From JABWCE01 sp964355045 (GTDB taxonomy: Bacteria > Bacteroidota > Bacteroidia > NS11-12g > UBA9320): a DNA stretch of 25,657 nucleotides. Shown here piece after piece: positions 1 to 8,300 of the stretch. The stretch covers positions 1-25,657 of the forward strand of contig CAYHCM010000043.1 in NCBI GenBank assembly GCA_964355045.1, in the 5' to 3' direction. Position numbers and translations under genes: made by a program. The first letter of the stretch is position 1. Every line of letters begins with the position of its first letter. Below the pieces are notes generated by a model. That model was not told the DNA's origin and ran no database searches. It was given only the letters and a program-made list of their open reading frames with translations.

Positions 1-726
1 TCTTTTACAGCCTCATATCCAATATTTGGTAAAGAAAAATCAAAAGTAGAAGTAACCGATAATAAATTACAGGGTCAACTTTTTTATTTAATAAGCGGAC
101 ATGGCGGCCCCGACCCGGGGGCAAATTGTAAAAAAAATGGAAAATTATTGTGTGAAGATGAATATGCGTATGACATTGTGCTTCGCTTGGCCCGAAATTT
201 AATATCGCACGGAGCAAAAGTTTTTTTAATAGTTGTTGATAAAAATGACGGAATCCGAGAATCGAACTATTTGAAGCACGACCATGATGAAACAACTTAT
301 GATGGAAAAACAATTCCTCTGAACCAGGTTAAGAGATTAAAACAACGAACAGATTTAATTAATAAATTGTATAAAACATATGAAGGAAAGTATAAACAGA
401 AGCTCATAGAAATTCATATTGACAGCCGAAATGAAGATAAAAAAATCGACTTGTTCTTTTATCATTTTCCAGGCAGTGATGCAGGCAAAAAAACAGCAGA
501 AAAAATGTTGGAAACGGTAAAAGAGAAATATAATACCCATCAAAAAGACCGCGGATACACGGGGGTAGTAGAAGAGCGAAACCTTTATTCGCTGCGCCAA
601 ACCTTGCCGCTTTGTATTTATATTGAAATAGGAAATATTACAAATGAGTTTGACCAACGCCGGATTTTGATTCCAAATAACAGGCAGGCTTTGGCTAACT
701 GGTTGGCTGAGGGATTGATGAAATAG
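1..726 (+). CDS. N-acetylmuramoyl-L-alanine amidase (Amidase_3), 5' end outside window
   Basis: The frame is open from base 1, so the N-terminus lies upstream of the window; the alternative TTG at 148 is too late because it would remove the first zinc ligand. Amidase_3 enzymes are zinc hydrolases that cut the bond between MurNAc and L-Ala of the peptide stem in the periplasm. Visible signatures are SGHGGPDPGA with the first zinc histidine (codon 100-102), a glutamate in EYAYDI (160-162) at the second ligand position, HIDSRNED with the second histidine (415-417), and the catalytic glutamate in YIEIGNITNE (625-627). The C-terminus ends cleanly after the final helix. An insertion rich in Lys/Asp between the first and second halves (residues about 80-125) is compatible with family loops. 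Family assignment is firm; the exact biological role (cell separation or recycling) is not shown. Confidence 0.9.
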   Translation, partial: SFTASYPIFGKEKSKVEVTDNKLQGQLFYLISGHGGPDPGANCKKNGKLLCEDEYAYDIVLRLARNLISHGAKVFLIVVDKNDGIRESNYLKHDHDETTYDGKTIPLNQVKRLKQRTDLINKLYKTYEGKYKQKLIEIHIDSRNEDKKIDLFFYHFPGSDAGKKTAEKMLETVKEKYNTHQKDRGYTGVVEERNLYSLRQTLPLCIYIEIGNITNEFDQRRILIPNNRQALANWLAEGLMK

Positions 727-795
727 ATTAATAATGAAAATCAAATTTTTAAACCAAGAATATAATTATGGAATAAAAATTCTGCAAAATAATCC

Positions 796-803
796 TAAAT
801 TTG
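796..803 (+). promoter_or_regulatory. Bacteroidota -7 box TAAATTTG
   Basis: TAAATTTG matches the Bacteroidota -7 consensus TAnnTTTG exactly and ends four bases before the ATG at 808. No TTG is seen at the -33 distance, so support is from the -7 box alone. If used, the transcript would start at or next to the ATG (leaderless or nearly so) and could drive the toxin-antitoxin genes downstream. Confidence 0.45.
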
Positions 804-807
804 TGCT

Positions 808-951
808 ATGGAAACCATTACAATTGAAATTCCGGATTCAATTACCAAGAAGGAAGAATTGGCGGATGATGGAATGTACAAATTAATGCAAGAAGTAAAT
901 TTTTCTGAAAAGGTAAGTCTCGAGACTGTTTTTAGGAAATTAAGGCATTAA
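808..951 (+). CDS. Small protein of unknown function, 47 aa, upstream of toxin-antitoxin pair
   Basis: A short ORF beginning METITIEIPDS and ending FRKLRH, preceded directly by a -7 box. The alternating beta-like start (TITIEIP) followed by a charged helical part resembles the general look of small antitoxins, but I do not recognise a family. It lies 48 bp upstream of the antitoxin ATG at 1000 and in the same reading frame. It may be a third member of the module, a leader peptide, or a remnant of another antitoxin. Supported only by the promoter-like box, the plausible composition and its position. Confidence 0.4.
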   Translation: METITIEIPDSITKKEELADDGMYKLMQEVNFSEKVSLETVFRKLRH

Positions 952-999
952 CTGTTGGTAGAAATAATCAAAAAAAATTTTAATATAATAAAAAGCAGA

Positions 1000-1245
1000 A
1001 TGGAATCAACAATTATCCGTCAAAAACTGCACAACTATTTAGAAGTTGCTAATGAAAAGAAAATTAAAGCTATTTATACAATGATGGAGCAAGATGTAGA
1101 AGAATCATTAGTTGCATATTCTGACGACCTAAAAAAAGAATTAGACCAAAGGTTGTCTGACTACAAAAATGGTAATGTTGAAATGATAACAGCTAAACAA
1201 AGTAAAGAACGGATTTCTAAAATAATGAAAGATAAATTTGGGTAG
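1000..1245 (+). CDS. Antitoxin of type II toxin-antitoxin module
   Basis: 81-residue acidic/basic helical protein starting MESTIIRQKLHNYLEVANEKKIKAIY. It matches the common Bacteroidota pattern of an addiction-module antitoxin: an N-terminal REKLHxYIxxAxxKKxKAIYxMxE segment, then an E/D-rich middle with DLKKELDQRL, and a short C-terminal MITAKQSKERI tail. The ATG at 1000 is preferred to the in-frame TTG at 955, because the typical first residues of this family begin at this ATG and the upstream stretch is low-complexity. The stop overlaps the toxin start by eight bases, the usual translationally coupled order of antitoxin then toxin. The antitoxin is expected to bind the toxin and repress the shared promoter. 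Confidence 0.8.
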   Translation: MESTIIRQKLHNYLEVANEKKIKAIYTMMEQDVEESLVAYSDDLKKELDQRLSDYKNGNVEMITAKQSKERISKIMKDKFG

Positions 1246-1543
1246 GAATGTTAATCACATAATACATCCCATAGCTCAAAAGGAATTAGAAACTTCTGTG
1301 GAATGGTATTCTATACGAAGTGAAAAAGCGGTAAGAAATTTTATTTTAGAAGTTGGAAACACAATAGAAACCATTTGTTCAAATCCTTATCAGTTCAGAA
1401 ATGAATATAAAAACTTTCATGAATTAGGCTTAAAAAAATACCCTTTTAGTATTATTTATGTAATAAATGACTCCCTAAATTTAATTGTTATTACTTCTGT
1501 GTTTCATCATAAACGGAATCCAAAAAAGAAATTTAGAAAATAA
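1238..1543 (+). CDS. ParE/RelE-family toxin with TTG start
   Basis: 101-residue basic protein of the RelE/ParE superfamily. Typical features in order: an IAQKELETSVEWY helix, the second helix SEKAVRNFILEVGNTIETI, SNPYQFRNEY, a core strand KKYPFSIIYVIN, and the C-terminal VITSVFHHKRNP motif. ParE-type members poison DNA gyrase and RelE-type members cleave mRNA on the ribosome; the sequence alone does not decide which. An in-frame stop at 1226-1228 rules out an upstream start, and no ATG occurs before the conserved part, so TTG at 1238 is the only usable start. It overlaps the antitoxin stop, which implies coupled and probably low-level translation. Confidence 0.85.
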   Translation: MGRNVNHIIHPIAQKELETSVEWYSIRSEKAVRNFILEVGNTIETICSNPYQFRNEYKNFHELGLKKYPFSIIYVINDSLNLIVITSVFHHKRNPKKKFRK

Positions 1544-1653
1544 AACTAAGGTCAATCATAAAAAATAACATCATATTTTAACTAAAAAAAAACAAATTTC
1601 AAAATCTCAAAACCTAAATTCCAAAAAATATGAAATCGAAGATTCAAAGTCTG

Positions 1654-1669
1654 TCCCGTCTTTTCGGGA
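1654..1669. repeat. Short hairpin upstream of DUF4294-like gene
   Basis: TCCCG, six bases, CGGGA, flanked on both sides by near-identical ATTCAAA words (at about 1642 and 1671). It lies just ahead of the ATG at 1696. A longer ORF starting at 1630 would translate this hairpin, which is one reason to prefer the 1696 start. It may be a small dispersed intergenic element; no T-tract follows, so it is not called a terminator. Confidence 0.4.
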
Positions 1670-1695
1670 AATTCAAAAGTTTAAAAATAATAAAA

Positions 1696-2283
1696 ATGAG
1701 TAATCTTAAAATTACAGGTTTAATTGTATTTACCCTATTAGGATTAAATTCTTTAATGGCCCAGGATACTTCAAAGCAGCGAACCCGCCTTGTTCGGTTT
1801 GAAGTAATAGATGGTGACACGTTCCCTGTTTATGCATTTGATGAGTTTATTTTGCGTGACCTGAGGGATCCGGAAGCGTATAAAAAATACCTGCGCCTGG
1901 TAAGAAATATTAAAAAAACTTTGCCGTATGCGAAACTGGCAGCCTTTCGTTTGCAAATGATGGAAGACAACCTTAACCAATTAAAAACCAAACGGGCTCG
2001 AGAAAAATATATTAAACAAACCGAAAAGGCCATTAAAGAAGATTTCATGAAAGATCTTCAAAACTTATCAAAAACACAGGGCATGCTTTTAATGAAATTA
2101 ATTCATCGTGAAACAGGTCTTACCACGTTTGAAATTTTAAAACATTACAGAGGAAGCGCTTCTACCTTGTTTTGGCAAAGCATGGCCCGGTTTTATGGTT
2201 CAGACACAAAAGTAACCTACGATCCGGTAGAAGATTATCAGATAGAGCACATTATTCGTTCACTTGAAATAGAAGATAAATAA
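1696..2283 (+). CDS. Secreted DUF4294-like protein of unknown function
   Basis: 195 residues from ATG 1696. The chosen start gives a classic signal peptide, MSNLKITGLIVFTLLGLNSLMAQ, cleaved before the glutamine; the upstream ATG at 1630 would add 22 residues that destroy this. The mature part begins with basic RTRLVRFEVIDGDTFPVYAFDEFILRDL and continues as a mostly helical region with many Lys/Arg/Gln, including repeated Tyr-Leu-Arg and Met-Lys segments. This order (VIDGDTxPVxxxxEF, then helical domain) is characteristic of the Bacteroidota-specific DUF4294 family, whose function is unknown to me. The stop overlaps the bshB1 ATG by one base (TAATG), so the two are co-transcribed and translationally coupled. 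Confidence 0.75.
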   Translation: MSNLKITGLIVFTLLGLNSLMAQDTSKQRTRLVRFEVIDGDTFPVYAFDEFILRDLRDPEAYKKYLRLVRNIKKTLPYAKLAAFRLQMMEDNLNQLKTKRAREKYIKQTEKAIKEDFMKDLQNLSKTQGMLLMKLIHRETGLTTFEILKHYRGSASTLFWQSMARFYGSDTKVTYDPVEDYQIEHIIRSLEIEDK

Positions 2284-2984
2284 TGAAGTTGGATATACTG
2301 GTATTTGCAGCCCATCCTGATGACGCGGAATTGTCATGCTCAGGCACTATATTGCATCATATTGCCATGGGCAAAAAAGTTGGAATTATTGACCTAACAC
2401 GGGGAGAATTAGGCACTCGTGGATCGGCTGAACTTAGGGAAAAGGAAGCTGAAAAGTCGTCAAAAATTATGGGAATTCATGTTCGCGAAAATTTGGGTTT
2501 GGCTGACGGCTTTTTTGAAAACACTAAAGAAAGCCAATTAAAAGTAATTAAAGTTATTCGAAAATATCAGCCTGATTTGGTTTTGGCCAATGCCGTTACC
2601 GACCGGCATATTGACCACGGAAGGGCTGCTGAATTGGTTCATAGCGCATGCTTTTTATCCGGATTATCCAAAATTATTACTGGTGATTTAAAGGCTTGGA
2701 GACCTAAACGGGTTTTAAATTACATTCAGGATTACTATCAGAAACCTGATGTGATTGTTGACATTACCCCTTGGTTTAACAAGAAAAAAGAATGTATTCT
2801 CGCATTTTCAAGCCAATTTTATAACCCTGATAGTGCCGAACCGGAAACACCCATATCCAATCAAAATTTTTTTAAATTTTTAGAAGGTCGTTCACGCGCA
2901 ATGGGGCGGCTTATTGGTGTAGAGTTTGGCGAAGGATTTGTTTCCAAAACCCCTGTAAATATTAAAGATTTAACAGAGATTTAA
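2283..2984 (+). CDS. bshB1: N-acetyl-alpha-D-glucosaminyl-L-malate deacetylase (bacillithiol synthesis)
   Basis: 233 residues, the family length. BshB1 removes the acetyl group from GlcNAc-malate, the second step in making bacillithiol, the low-molecular-weight thiol of many Bacillota and Bacteroidota. It belongs to the LmbE/PIG-L zinc hydrolases: AHPDDAEL near the N-terminus carries H11 and D14 as zinc ligands with D13 as the catalytic base, and DRHIDHGRA supplies H112 as the third ligand. TRGELGTRGS and the C-terminal EFGEGFVSKTPV are hallmarks that separate BshB1 from other LmbE proteins. The start overlaps the upstream gene by one base. No bshA or bshC is in the window. Confidence 0.92.
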   Translation: MKLDILVFAAHPDDAELSCSGTILHHIAMGKKVGIIDLTRGELGTRGSAELREKEAEKSSKIMGIHVRENLGLADGFFENTKESQLKVIKVIRKYQPDLVLANAVTDRHIDHGRAAELVHSACFLSGLSKIITGDLKAWRPKRVLNYIQDYYQKPDVIVDITPWFNKKKECILAFSSQFYNPDSAEPETPISNQNFFKFLEGRSRAMGRLIGVEFGEGFVSKTPVNIKDLTEI

Positions 2985-3011
2985 TTTTTTTAATACTACC
3001 CTTTTTTCAAA

Positions 3012-3019
3012 TAAGTTTG
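3012..3019 (+). promoter_or_regulatory. Bacteroidota -7 box TAAGTTTG
   Basis: TAAGTTTG fits TAnnTTTG exactly and lies 29 bases before the ATG of the sugar kinase. The region upstream is a T-rich run rather than a clear TTG, so the -33 element is not certain. It suggests that the kinase has its own promoter and is not only read from bshB1. Confidence 0.5.
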
Positions 3020-3048
3020 CAGCCTTCAATTTTACTCATAAAATAAAT

Positions 3049-3921
3049 ATGCTTTTAGTAGCCGATAGCGGATCAACCAAATGTGACTGGATACTTGTAA
3101 AACCTGATGGAGAGAGATTAGAAACCTCCACTATGGGTTTTAATCCGTTTTTTCATTATTCAGAACTTATAGAAAATGAACTTAATAAAAATAAATTATT
3201 TAACCAATATGCCGATAAAGTAGAACAAATTATTTTTTTTGGAGCAGGTGCCTCAAGCGATGCACGAAATTTAATTGTTGAAAATGGTTTAAAAAACGTT
3301 TTTAAAAATGCTAAAAATATTAATGTTGACCACGATGTGAAAGCTGCCGCAATAGCTACAGCGGAAGACAACCCCGGAATTGTGTGTATTTTAGGAACAG
3401 GTTCAAATTCTTGTTATTTTGATGGGAATACTATTTCAGAAAAAATCCCAGCTTTAGGATATATTTTGGGAGATGAAGGGAGCGGGGCTTATTTTGGTAA
3501 AATTTTATTGAGCAAATATTTATACCATAAGCTTCCTGTTGAGTTGGCAACCTCCCTCGAAAATGAATACGGAGTTACCAAAGAATCCGTTTTTGAAGGG
3601 GTTTATAACAAACCAAATGCTAATGTTTATCTGGCTTCGTTTATGAAATTTGCCCATGAAAACAAGGAACATCCTTTTTTTAAAGAAATGATATATAACG
3701 GACTTTCAGCATTTATAAATCTTCATGTGTGGTGTTTCGAAAATTTCAGGGAAGTGCCGGTTCATTTCGTGGGTTCAATAGCCTACCATTTTAGGGATGT
3801 ATTGGAAAATGTTGCAAAAAACTACCGATTTAGATTAGGCCGGATTATTAAAAAACCTATTTCTTCGCTGGCTGATTATTATTGCAAAAAACTGAATTAT
3901 CCGATAGGGAAAATTCAATAG
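3049..3921 (+). CDS. BadF/BadG/BcrA-type ATPase, likely N-acetylglucosamine kinase
   Basis: 290 residues of the ASKHA (actin/hexokinase-like) fold. The phosphate-1 loop is DSGSTKCDW at residues 6-14, followed by GAGASSDAR, the second phosphate region ILGTGSNSCYF, and ALGYILGDEGSGAYFGK, which is typical of the BadF/BcrA-type GlcNAc kinases. The C-terminal part has HFVGSIAYHF, corresponding to the adenosine motif. Members phosphorylate the 6-hydroxyl of GlcNAc in the cytoplasm, feeding recycled wall sugars or chitin products into central metabolism. The exact sugar is inferred from the family. It is placed 64 bp after bshB1 with its own -7 box. GlcNAc-6-phosphate supply would also connect to UDP-GlcNAc, the bacillithiol precursor, but that link is only suggestive. 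Confidence 0.78.
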   Translation: MLLVADSGSTKCDWILVKPDGERLETSTMGFNPFFHYSELIENELNKNKLFNQYADKVEQIIFFGAGASSDARNLIVENGLKNVFKNAKNINVDHDVKAAAIATAEDNPGIVCILGTGSNSCYFDGNTISEKIPALGYILGDEGSGAYFGKILLSKYLYHKLPVELATSLENEYGVTKESVFEGVYNKPNANVYLASFMKFAHENKEHPFFKEMIYNGLSAFINLHVWCFENFREVPVHFVGSIAYHFRDVLENVAKNYRFRLGRIIKKPISSLADYYCKKLNYPIGKIQ

Positions 3922-4905
3922 GCAATGGGTAAAATTCCAAATTCCAGAATAGTTACTTCAAAGTAGGATGCAAAAAAACAGGAGCGTAAATTAATTTCCA
4001 CAAAATAATTAGGATAAGGAATTATCTTCAGATTTTAGAAGAGTTTGTCTTATTTCATTTTAGTGATTAAGATAAGAGCCATCCGTTATTTTCTCCTTTT
4101 GTTAAGGATTTATAATTTTATGTAGATTTTTCTCTTATTATATATTATTCAATTCACGTTCAAGGTCGGCAATACTGGGCAATGTTGATTTTAGATTTTT
4201 GGGAATTGCTTTGGTTAGTTTATAATCGGCCACGCCAATTGGCTGATTAATTCCGGCCAAAGCATAGTCGGCAATAACTTTATTTTTTCCTTTACACAGC
4301 ATCAGGCCAATTGTTTTATTTTCTTCTGCAGTTCTTAATTTGTCGTTTACCAAATTGAGGTAAAAATTTAATTTTCCGGCATCCTCGGGTTCAAAATCAC
4401 GTGCCTTTAGTTCTACCACTACATAGCATTTCAATTTTATATTATAGAACAACAGGTCGGGAGCAAAATCTTTTTTCCCTACTTTCATCCTGTATTGCCT
4501 TCCCAAAAATGCAAAACCTTGCCCCAGTTCTAATAAAAATTTGGTTATATGCTGGCATAGTTGGTCTTCAATATTGCGTTCATTGGCTTTTTCAGTTATT
4601 GTAATAAAATCAAAAATGTAGGGGTCTTTAAAGAGTTGCTGTGCTAAATCACTTTGTGGCTTGGGTAAAGTGGTGCTAAAATTATTCGATTTTTTGGTTT
4701 TTACCTGCCGTTTATAAAGGTTGGTTTCAATCATGTGCAGCAATACATTTCTGCTCCATCCATTGGCAATACTTTGGCTTATATACCAAAGCCGTTGAGT
4801 TTGATTATTTACCTTGTTTAACAATGTGAAATGATGTGCCCACGATATCTTCAAAATATCAAGTTGAATGAACAAAACATCCACCAGTTCTGGGTTTGAG
4901 TCTAT

Positions 4906-4928
4906 TTGTGCAACCAGTGGTTGCACAA
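4906..4928. repeat. 23-bp perfect palindrome, copy 1, inside nuclease gene
   Basis: Arms TTGTGCAACCA and TGGTTGCACAA around a single central G. It encodes VQPLVAQ on the minus strand. The same palindrome recurs 93 bp away (31 codons, in frame) with only the centre base different. Confidence 0.9.
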
Positions 4929-4998
4929 TTGCAAGTTCCTTTTTTTTGGTTTTTTTAGAGGCAATTTTGGTCTCTGGTTTTTTGTCAAACATTTCTAA

Positions 4999-5021
4999 TT
5001 GTGCAACCACTGGTTGCACAA
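4999..5021. repeat. 23-bp perfect palindrome, copy 2, inside nuclease gene
   Basis: Identical 11-bp arms to the copy at 4906 around a central C. It encodes VQPVVAQ on the minus strand. The family's native VQ-x-x-VAQ motif occurs once, so one of the two copies is part of the extra segment in this protein. Confidence 0.9.
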
Positions 5022-5346
5022 ATTCATTTAGGGGGTAAGCCTGAGCAAAAGCCCGCATATAGCTGAGGTTTCGGGACGAAAATCCTTTGAGCGATGGAAA
5101 CGATTTTTGAATATCTTTTGCTAAAAGTTCAATAATTTTTGATCCCCATCCTTCGGTATCCTGTTTTTGTAAAATAGAAGTTCCAATATTCCATTAGAGC
5201 CAAAGCAAATGACGGTTTACCGATTGCATGGCACGGTGTTGGGATAAAACGATTTGCTGTTTTATTTGCGTTAAAAACAGTTTGTATTCGGTGTCATTCG
5301 TGCGAGATGTCATTTGTGAATTGGTTTTTTCTTTTGGTTTGCCTCA

Positions 5347-5354
5347 CAAAAATA
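5347..5354 (-). promoter_or_regulatory. -7 box TATTTTTG before the nuclease gene
   Basis: On the minus strand TATTTTTG fits TAnnTTTG and lies 33 bases ahead of ATG 5313. It supports 5313, rather than 5058, as the original start. No TTG is seen at the -33 position. Confidence 0.4.
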
Positions 5355-5392
5355 ATAATTTGAAAATTAATTCAGGTTTATTGTAGTAAAAA

Positions 5393-8300
5393 TCACCTCT
5401 TCATAATCCGAATAATTCCGGCCCCGTTATACGAATGCATTTCACCATTGTACATGGCATCGGCCATTACCGGCCCCATTTTAAACATACCGGGTGAAAC
5501 CGCCCTTACAGCATAGTAATAATAGGTTTGAAACGGTTGAGATAAGTTAATAAACAAATTAATCCGGTCATCTCTGATATCGCGATGGATTGGCTCATCA
5601 TTATTTTTTATCCAGTTCATCCCGGGAATTTCTTTTATACGCGGGTTTTCTATTTCAAAACCTGCCGGAAGCATATCGGTTATCACTACGTTGTCAATGT
5701 TGTTTGAATACGATTTTTCAATACTTATTCTTACAATTACCAAGTCGTTTTGTTTAAAGGTGTTTCCTGAAATCATGTTTCCGTTTCTGTCAAAAAAATG
5801 TTTTCTCACCTTTATAAAATTGTCTTCTTCCTTAAAATCGCCGGTAGCACTAATACCTTCCGTTTGCACGAAATAATACAATTTTCCCTTGCCGCTTGTT
5901 GTAATCTGAAGTTCAGTTCCTGACAGTAACTTGCTATCCAAAACCAACGTTTTACCGCTGCAATTTCCTATTATTTTTCCATCCACCTTTATACTGGCTG
6001 TACTTGTATTTCCTGCTGATTCACGGGCTATTTTACCAAGAGCCAACATGCCGAAAGCCCTTTCCTGGGTGCTTAAATATTTTCGGGTTTTAAAAGAACT
6101 GCTTATATGCCCGGCCATTACCCCAACTTGCTTATTTCCCGGGTCTGCTATCATTAAAGCATATAAGGCCACCGCTTCGTCTCTTACATCCGAATAAAAA
6201 CTTCCGCCACTTTGTTTTACTGAAATTTCACCAGAAAATGAATTGGGCAGCATATCCCAAAATTTAGATTTATCACCCGAAATAGCATAGGCCGCTGATA
6301 ATAAATACTTGCAATCCAAAGCCAATAAGGTTTGATTTTGTTTGTAATAATTCATAGTTCCTATGTCAGGTTTTCCGGCAAGGGATAATACAAATAAACT
6401 ATATGCCACTTCCTTGGGTGCTATCGCTCTGTTTTGATCACGATTGTAGTAATAAGAAATTGTTTCGCGGCTTTTAACACGGTTTTTTAAATAGTCCAAA
6501 ATTTTATCAATAGCCGAACCATCCACTTCAAATCCTGCTTTTTTGGCTTCCAATAAAAAATGGGCTGAATACACTGTTGCCCACCAATTTTCGGAGCCTT
6601 CACCATCCCATAAAGTTATAGCTCCGTTATACAATTGCCTCATCATTATTTTGCGAATGGCTTCCTGAACATTATAATTTGCATAGGCCTTATTGTTTTC
6701 CTTAAGGTTCATCATATCGGCCAAATCGCCATAATACAATTGAGGAAAGGCAGATGAAACCGTTTGTTCGGTGCAGCCGTAAGGATATTGAATCAAATAA
6801 TTAATCTGGTCGGCAAATTCTATGATTGGCGAACGGCTTATCACAAATTTTGTCTTAATGGTAGAGGGTATAAATCCGTTAGAAGAAAGGCTTAATTTTT
6901 TTGTAAGGCCACCTTCCACATTTCCGTTAGAAACTCTTTTTTGCAATGATGTGGTTGGCCTTATGGTGATATCTGTTTCTTCCAAAAACTTTTCGCCCAT
7001 GGCATTTACAGACACGGATACTTTACAGATTCCAATGTTATTTCCCGCCACTATTTTATAAGTTACGGTGGTTTCTCCATTAGGCTTTAGACTTATGGAT
7101 TCGTTTATGTTATCAACCCTTTTTAAATTGCCAGTTAAATTTAAAACCACTTTTCCTGAAGAATTATTTGCAGTGGTATTTGAAATAGTGACAGGCATAA
7201 GTACTGTATCACCAGGACTTAAGAACCTTGGCAACGAAGTGCTGAGAACGACAGGGTCGGCCACTTTTAATTTTTCTTCTGCACTGCCAAAATTTTCATC
7301 TTTATATGCTACTGCCATTAATCGTATCTCTCCAGAAAATTGGGGGATTTCAATATTAAACGTAATTTCACCTGAATTGGCATCTGTAATTCCGCTCCAG
7401 CTCGATACCAATTTTACCCTTTTGTTAGGCAAAGGATTGACCCGTTTTGTTAAATTATAACCATCACCCCCTGTGAATGAAACACTGTTTTTTATTTCAG
7501 GTAATAAAAGTGGGTAAAGGTCAAAAGCTATAACTTCAAGTGCTTTTTTTGAATAAAAAAATTCATACGGGTCGGGCGTTTTGTAATTGGTGAGTTGTAA
7601 AATCCCTTCGTCCACCGCGGCTAAAGTTACCTTACAACCCGGCCTTGCTTTTACTGTAACCTTTTGTTTAGTTCGTGAACGGGCACTTTTTGCCGCTATT
7701 ATTTTTACAGGAATTTTTCTGGATAATTCCTGTACTAAAATTGGCTTGTATCCATGAGCTACCGTCAAGGGCATATCACTTTCGGTATGAGGTTTAATAA
7801 GTGTTGCAGTTATATACACGTTAGGAATTGATTTTTCATTGAGGTTAACCGACAAGGAAGCGGCTCTGTTTTTTACATCCAAATAATGATATTCCAAAAT
7901 ACCATCGCCTTCCAGGGTAACCAACATTTTTCCGTTAAACGGAGTTTTAAAAAGTATTCGGGCCGAGGAACCACTTTCATAAGTTGTCCGGTCTGTTTCA
8001 ATATCAATATTTCCTTCGCGATCCACTTCAAATCCATTTCCATAATCGCCCCACCAACCGTAACTATAGAATGAGGTAGAAACGTAGGTATTAGAACCTG
8101 GGCGGGCTATCCGTATTTCATAATCTCCGGGGCTTCGTGGAATGAACTGATAGAAAGCAGTAGCTCCATTAATAATAATTTCTCTGTCTTCAATTGTTTT
8201 TTGGCTCAATTGCGATTCATACCTGAAATAATCTCCGGCTTTGCTCAACACCGTTTTGTATTCATTTTTAATAACTAAAATTTTTGCTTTAGCATTTCCC

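Larger units (their letters stand above)
4138..5313 (-). pseudogene. DUF1016/YhcG-like PDDEXK nuclease, interrupted by an in-frame TAA
   Basis: Reading the minus strand from ATG 5313 gives a DUF1016 N-terminal helical domain that stops at a TAA (5194-5196) after residues RHLLWL. The same frame continues directly with WNIGTSILQKQ, SSRNLSYMRAFAQAYP and so on to 4138. The family has LYWxIG here, so TAA replaces the tyrosine codon (one base from TAT/TAC). Without the stop the protein would be 391 residues, a normal length. The C-terminal nuclease domain is complete, with DFAPDLLFYN and VVVELKA (Asp then Glu-x-Lys). A restart at ATG 5058 would give 306 residues lacking the first helices. Between VAQL and SWAHH there is an extra segment of about 50 residues containing a duplicated VQPxVAQ. 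The family is often found near restriction loci, but here it stands alone. It could be a fresh pseudogene, a sequencing error, or read through. Confidence 0.85.

Noticed and set aside
1630..1695. Upstream start of the DUF4294-like gene
   Set aside because: It would translate a hairpin/repeat stretch and bury the clear signal peptide that starts at 1696.
5229..5243. Second sigma-54-like match TGGCACGGTGTTGGG on the plus strand
   Set aside because: It lies inside the coding part of the nuclease gene on the opposite strand, has a poorer -12 element, and nothing downstream looks like a transcript unit or terminator.
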